The notes under the pieces were generated by a model that made no database searches, was not told the DNA's origin, and saw only the letters and a program-made list of their open reading frames with translations. A program made the position numbers and the translations under genes. Positions 52,881 through 61,787 of a DNA stretch of 64,000 nucleotides are shown piece by piece (positions within the stretch are counted from its first letter, which is position 1; each line of letters begins with the position of its first letter). This DNA comes from Blastocladiella emersonii ATCC 22665 (taxonomy: Eukaryota; Blastocladiomycota; Blastocladiomycetes; Blastocladiales; Blastocladiaceae): NCBI GenBank assembly GCA_025594325.1, contig JANHCV010000006.1, positions 806,001-870,000 on the forward strand, written 5' to 3'.

Positions 52881-53700
52881 GGTGCTGTAGGGGTGAAGGA
52901 GGGTATGGTACGAGGCAGATCTACGGCAACCGCGCTCTACACGCCGCGGGCGGTGATCGAATCAGATCCACGGTGTCGAGCGCGCGCGTAGCCGTCGTGG
53001 CTGCAACGCAGCCGGCCTGGTGGATGGGATCCCGGCGGCGAGTATGGCGGCCATGTGTCGCCGTCGTGGTGGACGGGTGGCGCAGCATGTCGCCAGGTTC
53101 CCCACGCCATGGCCGCGACAGGCCGTGGCGGTGGCGCGGGGAGGCGCTCGTGTCCCGGTCCAGCGCTACGCCACCCTGGCCTCCCCGCACGGGTGGATTG
53201 GATTGCGTTCAAGCACGCTCAGGTCGCGACGACGACGACGAAGGCGGGTCGCTGCATGTGGCCGGCCGGCTGCGTTGCATTCATGGGTGGTGTGTGCGTG
53301 CGTGACATACGAGGGGGGCAGAGGTCGCTGGTGAGGGGGAAGCGTGGGGAGAGAGCGAGGATGCGCCGACTTCAACAACAAGGTGGGCACGGGGAGGGGA
53401 GGATGGGGATCGTCGCAGTGCGGCCGGAGACGCCGCTCGTCGGGCCCGGCGCATGCCGCGAGACTGTGGCGGAGCGGCGGGGCGGAGGCGGCGGCGGCGG
53501 CGGGCGTGCGGCACACGCGTGCGAGAAACCGAAAAATTGCATGCACGTGACCGCGCCGAAATGAAAGGAGTTGCGCCACACGCGCGCGACGGCCGGCGAC
53601 CGCCGAGACGCGGCCATGGCGCACTCTCTCTCGACCCTGCGTGTCGAGGGGGAATGGAAGTGTGTATTGCTAAGGATGTGCCATGAAGGGAGGAGCCAGT
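52881..53700. other. Intergenic region, promoter of CYRI
   Basis: 820 bp between the CYRI start and the 3' end of the EndoU gene, both on the minus strand. It contains a GGC-repeat stretch near 53470-53510 but no supported gene. Confidence 0.55.
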
Positions 53701-54745
53701 CTACTCGAGAATGTCAATGTACGCCGAACCGATCGACTCGGTCCCGCGCTGCTTGTTGCGGTGCACGATCACGGACACGTCCGTGTCGTCGAGGACGCAC
53801 GCCACCGAGTCCTGGCCCGACAGGAACACGAGCGTGTACAGCATCAGCTCAAACTCGGGCGACACGCCGAGCAGCACCGTCGAGATGGGCTTCAGCTTGC
53901 CCTTGTACGTGAACTGCAGCTTGAGCAGATGCGTGTCGTTCGACGGCTACATCGCGCGCGGACGTCAGTGATGAACGGGAGCGACGCGACATCCGCAGAA
54001 AGATGCGTACCTGGCACGCGTGACGGCGGCGCGGGAAAATGTATCCACGGTAATCGAGCACCTTTTTGCGCTCAGCGAGGAAGATGGTGACCCAGTTGTG
54101 GAACCCGATCACCTGCCCGTTGCGGATCTCGCCGACGAAAACGTGCTCGAACGCCGACGAGTCGTCTACACACAGTTGCGAGTACGGTGAGCACGAGCGT
54201 CGCCTCGCACGACCACCCTCCCACACGCAACACGTACTCATGGACTCGCGGCGATACAGCGTGAACCAGAGCTTGCGCAGGTACAGGACCCACTCGGCCG
54301 TCGACCCGCGCCACCAGCCCTTGGCGTTGACGTAGCTGAACACGGCCTTGGCAATGTCGGTCGCGACCACGGCCTGGATGAACTTCATCTCCTCGAGCTT
54401 CTCCTCGGCCGTGACCTGCTCGGCAATGCCCGTCTCGTCGACGTAGTTGTCGAGCAGCGCGTAGAAGTTGGCAAACGTCGGGACCCGCATAAACTTGTTC
54501 TTGTCGACCGACTCGAACAGCGGCTTGGCCGCCGCGTCGTGCCGCTGGTGCATCGACTTGCCGTCCTGGATGTCAATCACAAAGTCGCGCATCGCCGCGA
54601 ACCGGTTCACGTCCGCGTGCCACAGGTCGCTGATGAAGTCGCTCAGCGACTTGTTCTTGTTGTTGTTGCCGCCGTGGGCCTGCCCGTGCATGAGGCCCTG
54701 CGCGAGGCCCTGCGCGTGGTGGAGGAGGTTGCTGTGGGCGACCAT
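53701..54745 (-). CDS. EndoU-family endoribonuclease
   Basis: EndoU/XendoU enzymes cut RNA at uridines and leave cyclic phosphates. Exons 54745-54238, 54165-54011 and 53946-53701; introns 54166-54237 and 53947-54010 (both GTACG to TGTAG); this gives 302 residues. The catalytic triad can be placed at His177 (FEHVFVGE), His192 (GQVIGFHNW) and Lys240 (GKLKPIST), followed by the family signature GVSPEFELMLYTLVFL. These elements come from exons 2 and 3, which confirms the splices. No signal peptide is seen; the N-terminus is His/Gly/Asn-rich, so a cytosolic or nuclear place is likely, unlike secreted animal EndoU. Confidence 0.93.
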
Positions 54746-55054
54746 GGTGCGATGAGGTGTTCTAGGCTGCGTCGTTGCGCAAGCTCTGCTTCATAAAGTG
54801 GGGGTTGGGTTGGGGAGAAGAGGCGAAGCGCGGGTCGCGTCGTGGCTTTTGAGGCTCGAAGCTTCCACCGACCGTTCGAGCGCTCGTTTCGGCCTCGCTC
54901 GCCGCTCCCTGAGGTCGGAGAAAAGTGTGGCCAAAAGGTTCGTGATGTTATTCTTGAAGCTTCCTATTCCTACGTTTCGAGAGTACAAAAGTGGTCTTGT
55001 TCCTGGCAATGCTCGACTTCGACGTCCACGACGCGCAACCCGACCCGCCCGCGC
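54746..55054. other. Upstream region of the EndoU gene
   Basis: 309 bp between the EndoU start and the EB1 stop, both on the minus strand. No further feature was recognised. Confidence 0.5.
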
Positions 55055-56231
55055 TCAGAAAGTCTCCATGTCCTCCTCGCCTGGCGGCAGCATCTGGTCG
55101 CCGAGGTACTCGCCGTCCATCATGTCGCCGGGCAGGGCGTCCTCGGGGACCTCGAACCCGTCGTCGGTCGCGTACAGGATCTGCTGGGTGAGCGTGATCA
55201 GGTCCGACTGCACGCCGCGCGCCGCCTCCTGCTGGATCAGGATCTCGATGTCGCGCAGCTTGCCAAAGTAAAAGTCGCGCTCCTTCTCGAGCGCCGCGAG
55301 CGACGCCACCTGCTCCTCGTTGACCTGCGTCAGCTCCGCGACCTGCCGCTGCAGCGCCTGCATCGCGGCGGCGCTCGCGCCACTACCGGCCGAGTGGCCG
55401 TGCGACGAGCCCGGCCGCGACAGCGCGGACCCGGACCGCGCCGTCGGCGGGTGGTGCGCGGCGGAGCGCGTGTTGCCGTTCGGGTGCAGGCTGTTCGCGC
55501 TGCCGCCGCCCATGGACGCCTTGGACCGCGCGGCACCGCCGGGACCGGCCTTGCGGCGCGCGGCCGCGTCGTAATACCCGCCCGGGTAGTACATGTCGTG
55601 GAACCGTTTGGCCCACTGCGTGAACTCGATGTTGTCCTGGAACTTGCACTTGATCAGGCGCTCGACTGGAGGGTCGCTTTGGCGTTAGTGGGGGGGTTTG
55701 GGGGCGTAGACGCAAGCGAGCATACCGGGAATGGCCTTGTCGATCTTGTGCTGCTCGAACGCGAGCTGCAGCACCTTGTAGTTTTGCACGTACTCGTACT
55801 CGTGGCGCGCGTCGTACTTGACCTTGTGCATCTGCAGGTCGCCTAGCGCAGGGATCCCTGGGTCAGTCGCTGGACGAAGATGGTCAAATGGTCAAATGGT
55901 CAACAGCGAGCTCGCGTACCCCAGATCGAGTCAAACACCTGGCAGTAGCTGTACGAGGTCGCGGTGAGCGTTAGATCTCGAGGATGGGCTCGACGAGCGG
56001 TTCGAAGCGTACGCGGCACCTACACGGGCGCGGTTCGGGTCAGCGACTGATACATAGGCCACAGTCACGGCAATCCTATCGCACCAGTGCCAAGCTGCTC
56101 GATCTTGGTGTAGTTGAGGCCGAGGAGCGCATTCACCCACGCCAGAAGCTCAACGCGAGACTCGCCCTAGCGACCGATCGCGGGTCAGATCGCGCTCTAC
56201 TCGCGAACCCAAGGCTCTACCACCGCACCAT
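55055..56231 (-). CDS. EB1: EB1-type microtubule plus-end tracking protein
   Basis: EB1 marks growing microtubule plus ends and recruits other proteins. Coding exons: 56231-56229 (only the ATG), 56166-56085, 56019-56013 (7-nt micro-exon), 55948-55920, 55842-55726 and 55665-55055; five introns of 60-77 nt; the product is 282 residues. With these joins the start reads MGESRVELLAWVNALL, as in fungal EB1, and the micro-exon gives the family's GAAYCQ exactly. The calponin-homology domain (about 1-105) ends with WAKRFHDMYYPGG; a Ser/His/Gly linker and the EB-homology coiled coil (EKERDFYFGKLRDIEILIQ, about 205) follow. The C-terminus EEDMETF resembles the EEY/F tail bound by CAP-Gly domains. Confidence 0.92.
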
Positions 56232-56831
56232 GGTTGCAAGAAAGGAAGACCGGCTCGACGGGAAAAGTGACAAGTCGATGGACTACACGCGGCCGGCGGC
56301 ACCATTCAGCCCAGCCATTCATCAATCGATTCACGGTGCGTTGCGGCAGCTTACATGAGTAGCCCTCGCTGACGAGTGTGTGCTATGGTCAAGGTTGGAG
56401 AGGGGAGGCTCGGCGCGGAGACTTTGGGTGCCGCCAACGCCGAGGAGGCTTTGATCGGCGCGCGCGGGCAACGTGGGCCCACCTGAGTGTCTCGCGTCTC
56501 CCAAACCAGACGCGTCGCGACACGACAAAAATGTCTCCACCCGGGCCCTCCTTTGCCGGAGGAGGCCACACGGAGGCGGCGTCACACACACGCGCCCGCC
56601 CGCACGCACGCGGACAGACCTAATATGCGCTCTCATTGCAACCCACGCGCGCGCCCAATGAACCGCTCATGGATTGCGTCCCATCGCACTTGATACAGTG
56701 ACGCCAGCGACGATCGCATCTCGCGACTTCTCCATCCCAAACGCATACACGCACACGCGGTGGTCAACACCCTGATCACCCACGCCGACTCAACTCGGAC
56801 CTCGACCATCGACACTCGACCACATCCGGCC
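56232..56831. other. Divergent promoter region between EB1 and the doublecortin gene
   Basis: 600 bp shared by two microtubule-protein genes pointing away from each other. No ORF of note. A shared promoter could couple their expression, for example during zoospore formation; this is inference. Confidence 0.55.
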
Positions 56832-58805
56832 ATGATGGCCGCCGCCAACGACAAGGGCGGCGGCGGCGGGGGAGGCGGACCGGCCAACCCCGCCGCTACC
56901 GCGGGCGAGCCCGCGCAACGGCCGCCCGTCAAGGAGACCGGGCTCACGCCGTCGCAGCTCCCGCAACCGCAACAGCAGCTCCCGCCCGTGCAACGGAAGC
57001 AGACGGCGCCGCGCGCGCAGCCACCGCGCTCCTCGGCTCCGGCCAACGGCAGCGGGACCCCGACGCTTCCGCCCGTCGGACCTGGCGGCAACGGCGCCGC
57101 GCTGACGGCGACCAAGCAGCAGTACTTTGCGCGCCGCATCTGGGTGTACCGGAACGGCGACCCGCACTTTTCGGGCAAGCGGGTCCTGGTCAACTCGAAG
57201 CGGTACCGCAACTTCGAGCAGTTTCTCGGGTCGCTGACGAGCGACGTCGGCCTGCGCACGGGCGCCGTGCGCAAGATCTTCACCACCAAGGGCGTCCGCG
57301 TCGACTCCATCACCAACCTCACCGAGGGATCGCACTACGTCGCCGTCGGCAACGAGCCGTTCCGCCTCATCGCATACCCGGAGCACGTCGATCCGGCCAC
57401 GGCGACGGCGGCGGCACCGCGTGGCCGCGCTGATGCGCGTGACGGAGGTGAAGAGGACCCGGGCGCGCACCAGCGCGTCGCCGTCAGCCGCCGCCGGTCC
57501 ATGACGGGATCACGCGCGCGGTCGTCCGGGCCGCCCGGGACCGAGACCAAGCCCGGCACGCCCGAGTCAGAGAAGCCCATCTTCCATCCCGACGTACGTG
57601 TGGCACGAAAGTTCGTGCATGGTCACCCGCTAACGCTGTCCGCCCGCGACTGTGTAGAGCAAGGGATACCGCGTCGCCGTGTTCCGCAACGGCGACCTCA
57701 TCACGCCGCCGCTCCGCATCGTGCTCGGGTACCGCAACTGTCTGATGTTCGACCAGGTACGGTTTTTTTTGTCGAAAGGGTGATGGACCCATCACCAACG
57801 ATCGCGGCACTGTAGCTCATGAACGAAATGACGAGCGCGGTGCGGCCCAAGGAAGGCCGGGTCCGCCGCCTGTTCGACGCCGAGTCATACCGGCCGATCC
57901 GTTCGCTGCACGACCTACACGACGGGCAGAACCTGATCGCGAGCGGGACCAACGCGCCGGCGCAGCAGCTGGCGTACGCGCGCATCGACTTCTCGCAGCC
58001 GACGGACATCCGACGAGCGACGCAGATGGCGCAGGACCGCGGCAAGGTGATCACCGTGTATCCGAACGGCGACCCGATGCACACGGGCGTCAAACTGACG
58101 GTCACGTCGTACCGGTTCCGCGACATGGACCGCCTGCTCGCGTACCTCGCGGGCGAGATCCCCATGTACACGGGCAAGGCCACGCACCTGTGCCAGCTCG
58201 ACGGGACGCGTGTCCCGGACCTCGCCTCGCTCGTTGGCAACGGCAGCTACGTCATGGTCGCCGGAACCGACCCGTTCCGCCACGTCCTCTACAACGCCGA
58301 CGGGTACAAGCGGCCGTCGGCGCCCGTCGCGACTACCCAGCAGTCCATGTCCCGCGCCAACGAGGTCCTCGAGCGGTCCAAGAAGCTTCTCGAGGAGAAG
58401 ATGCAGCAGCAGAAGCCGCCCGCTGCCGCCGGCGCACCGCCGGCCGCCGCGACGGACACGGCCAACGACCCGAACGCGCGGCGCAAGCCCAACGCGCGCC
58501 CGACCGCGTCGCTGACGATCGGCAACATCACGGTGACCGCGTCGGGCGACGGCGCCGGCGGGGTGAACGCCAAGATCGCCATCGAGGACGGGTCGCACCC
58601 GCCGCCGCCGCCCGGCGCGCTGTCGCCGATCCCCGAGGCGGCCGGAATCGCGCGTGCGGCGTCTCCGGCACCACAAGCGTTTGAAACGGCGGCAGGCGGC
58701 AAGGACCTGTCGCTCAAGCGGAAACCGGAGAGCGCCAGTGAGCAGGGTGCGCCGCCGCCGGCCGACCCGTTGCGGTGCCCCGAGTCCCGGCAGACGGCAG
58801 TATGA
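56832..58805 (+). CDS. Protein with three doublecortin domains
   Basis: Doublecortin (DCX) domains bind and stabilise microtubules, often in cilia and basal bodies. Exons 56832-57593, 57658-57756 and 57816-58805; introns 57594-57657 (GTACGT, CTAAC, TGTAG) and 57757-57815 (GTACGG to TGTAG), both phase 0; this gives 616 residues. DCX1 (about 100-190) starts RRIWVYRNGDPHFSGKR; DCX2 (about 255-345) is built from exons 2 and 3, with YRVAVFRNGD and LFDAESYRPIRSLHDL; DCX3 (about 363-445) starts KVITVYPNGDPMHTG. A short coiled coil (about 465-490) and a Pro-rich tail follow. The Gly/Pro-rich N-terminus is disordered. DCX proteins are absent from most non-flagellated fungi, so this supports a zoosporic source. 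Confidence 0.92.
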
Positions 58806-59055
58806 TGATGGAGCTATTGGTGGTGGTGGTGGTGTCGCGTTTGCTGTTGTTTAGTGATGTCGAGGAGGAGCGAGTGCGCTCGTAAATTCTGTACAGTTTC
58901 TTCGACCAGTACCGGTTCGTGTGTGGCCGAGCTAGGTACCGCGGCCATGGCCATGGCCATGGTCATCATTAAGTGCCTGCTGCAACTGTGGTCTTGTTAA
59001 AAACAGCGTTTATTACGTATGACTAGGTCGATCCAGTGTCGCACCATTGTCCGAC

Positions 59056-60044
59056 TTACAAAGTTGCGAGCCTGAGCTTCGTATCAAGGCGCACCACGGC
59101 GTCACGGAACGCGAGCTTGAACGTGGCCGCGATCTCGTACATGGCCAACTTGAGATCAGCGATGTCCACAAAGTCGGACTCGTCGTCATCAACATCATCC
59201 TTGGCATCACTGACGGCGGATAGCTCATCTGCCAGGACGGCAAACTCGAAGCTGAGCGACGGCGAATAGTACGCGAGCACGCCGCGCGCGTGAAGCTGCA
59301 CGAACCCGTCCTACGTGTGCGAGAACTCCTCGATTGAGTCCTCGTCGTATACCTCGTCGCGCATTCAGTTGAGACACTCGACTTGCGTGTACTGGGCGGC
59401 CTTGGCAAAGTCGTCGGCCGAAACGCCGTCGAGATTGTCCGTGACCGCGTGCTCGCGGAGGTGAGCGAGCTTGATGAACTCGGGCGCGATGGCCATGAAC
59501 ACGTCGCCATACGTGTCGTGATCGGACATCGTTCGAAGGCGCAAGTTGGTCCCGCGACAGAGCATGGCGATCTTGCGAAGATTACACACGGCGATCAAAG
59601 TTAGAACACGCCATCCACGCTGAAATGGTGGGATATGGCGCACGTACAGATCGTTCTCGATCTTGCGCAGGTGCACCGACGTGATCAGCGCATACGAGAT
59701 GGGCGAGAGGTCGAACGTGAAAGGTCGTTGAGCACGCCAACAGCCACGACGCCCGTCTCCTCGCACAAGATCGCGTGGAGATGCTCGCGGAACCCGGCCA
59801 TCATGTAGTTGTGGACGTCTAAGTTCTTGTCGGCGGCAAAGTCCTTACACGCGGACTCGGCCTTATCCAGGAGCGCGTCGATGAACTCATCAACGGGGAC
59901 GGTTACGCCCCACTCGCGCTCCTCGGTCCACAAAACACGGAGGTGGTTGAAGAGCTCGGCACCCGCGGACTGGGCTCCCGTCTGATCTTTGAGCTCGTCA
60001 AGAGTGACGGTGGACAAGGCCGAGGCGATGTCGGCTTCGGCCAT
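59056..60044 (-). pseudogene. Decayed copy of an unknown family (pair with 60355-61280)
   Basis: Starts at ATG 60044 and aligns end to end with the neighbour at 60355-61280 (LRVLWTEEREWG, AGFREHLHAIL, FDLSPISYALITSVHLRKIEND, DNLDGVSADDFAKAAQYTQVECL). Four lesions are visible: a one-base deletion near 59730 that breaks the frame, an intron acceptor changed from AG to AA (GTGTAA near 59587), a TGA where the partner has TGG (after YTQVECLN, 59365-59367), and a TAG in FSHT. The final frame ends at TAA 59056. The family is not recognised; no signal peptide or membrane helix is seen. Confidence 0.75.
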
Positions 60045-60354
60045 GGTGATGCCGGGTGTGATGCTGGAGGTGTGTAAGGCTTAGGCTCGCATCGCGGGTC
60101 GCGGATCTCGCGAAAAGTAACGCCGTTCCACAGCCGGGGCGGATCTGGACACCACATCGTGGTGAGCGGGCGGCAAGTGGTGGTCACGCTGTGGCGCTGC
60201 GCGAACCAGCTTCATCGGCTGAACTGTGGCGAGAGGATGTCGCGTGCGGGCACTTAGCTCAGGGATGCGAGTACGAGAAAGTAAGTCAATCGTCGTATAT
60301 TCCTGGAAACTGAGCCGACGCGCAACCGCTAGTCCACGCGATCCTCAACGCGAC
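60045..60354. other. Spacer between the two decayed paralogues
   Basis: 310 bp, would be the promoter of 59056-60044. Nothing else recognised. Confidence 0.5.
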
Positions 60355-61280
60355 CTAGATCGTGGCCATCTTGAGCGCCGAGTCGAGGCGCACGACCGCA
60401 TCGGGGAACGCGAGCTTGAACGTGGCAGCGATCTCGTACACGGCCAGTTTAAAGGCGCTCAGGTCCGACTCGCCCGCGTCGCTGGCCGACATTGCGGTCA
60501 GCCCGCCAATCGCCTTGACGAGCTGGGCAAACTCGGACTTGGCCTACGGCGACATGACCTCGAGAGGTCCGCGTGCATGCATTTCGACGAACGCGTCGTG
60601 CGCGTGCGAAAACTGCTCGAGCGAGTCATTGCCGTACACCTCGTCGCGCATCCAGTCGAGGCACTCGACCTGCGTGTACTCGGCGGCCATCGCAAAGTCC
60701 TTGGCCGCGACGCCGTCGAGGTTGTCGCTGATGGCGTGCTCACAAAGGCAGGCAAGCTTGGTGAACTCGGGCGCAATGGCCTCAAACAGCGGGGCGTGTT
60801 CGGTGTCGTCAGAGACGTCGCGGAGGCGGGCGCTGGTGTCGCGGCAGAGCGTGGCGATCTCACCAAGACTACATAGCCACGAGCGATGATCAGTATCCGT
60901 CCTGCCTACCACTACGGCGGGAATCTGGTCACATACAGCTTGTTATCCTTCTCGCGCAGGTGCACGGTTGTGAGCAGCGCGAACGAGATGGGCGAGAAGT
61001 CGAACGCAAAGACCTCGTTGGCCGCGTCGACGGTCACGACACCGTCGCCCAGGATCGCGTGCAGGTGCTCGCGGAACCCGTCCATCATGTGGTCGTGGAC
61101 GTCAAAGCCCTTGTCGGCGGCAAACGCAGCGTACGCGTTCTCGGCCCTGTTGATGACCGCGTCAACGAACGTGCCAACGGGGACCGTGTGGCCCCACTTG
61201 CGCTCCTCGGTCCACAGCACGCTGATCTGGTGGTTGTGGATGTCGTTGGCGGACGGACGAGATTCGGTGTCGTTGGTCAT
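60355..61280 (-). pseudogene. Unknown-family gene with a late in-frame TAG (pair with 59056-60044)
   Basis: Exon 1 is 61280-60937 and exon 2 starts at 60868; the intron 60869-60936 (GTATGT, TACTGAT branch, TGTAG) joins DNKL to LGEIATLCRDTS. A TAG at 60544-60546 stops the protein at 222 residues, but the frame then continues for 62 more conserved codons (KSEFAQLVKAI, AVYEIAATFKLAFPDAVVRLD) to TAG at 60355-60357, matching the partner's end. At the TAG the partner has a serine codon. A shortened, still working protein of 222 residues is possible; otherwise it is a recent pseudogene. Family and function are unknown; the best conserved block is ADKGFDVHDHMMDGFREHLH. Confidence 0.65.
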
Positions 61281-61787
61281 GGTGGTGATACTGGGCGCAA
61301 GATGTGGGTCGCGAGGAGAGCACGCCGTAGGGGCGGGGGCGCCCGCATTTGTATCAACGGCGGGGCACGCACGCACGCACACATCAACTTTGTTTCGGCA
61401 AGCCCGTGGAAGAAGAGATCCTAAATAGTGATCCCGACCGTCGGGTGCTCCCCGCGTGGCCACGAGTCGAGTCGCGAGTGTCGCGGTTCCGACCTCGGCC
61501 CCTCATTTGGTCGTGTTCGACTTGCAGGGTCTCTCGTCACAAGGTGCAGCAAGTGATCAGTTCCGCTTCCATGTTTCTACTTCGTCGGTGAGAGGAGAAA
61601 ACGTTTGAGGTGCCCTCGAAGGAGCTCGGCGGCAGCGAGCAGTTCGGCGCAGTCACGCGGTGGCGCACCGCGACTTCTCTTCACTGGTCCGCCCGCGTCA
61701 TGCGTCTATAGTCACCTCAAGTCGACCAGGCGGCGCCAGCGGTCGGGATAGGGTTGGAGTAAACCAAAAGGCGTGTATAAGTCTCTC
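61281..61787. other. Intergenic region, nothing recognised
   Basis: 507 bp between the start of the minus-strand gene at 61280 and the 3' end of the next minus-strand gene. It contains a GCACGCACGCACGCACAC run near 61365 and no supported gene. Confidence 0.5.

Noticed and set aside
60355-60546. Reassigned TAG codon as an explanation for the broken paralogues
   Set aside because: TAG, TGA and TAA all end clear genes in this window (for example oleate hydratase TAG, SF3B1 TGA, HMG-box TAA).
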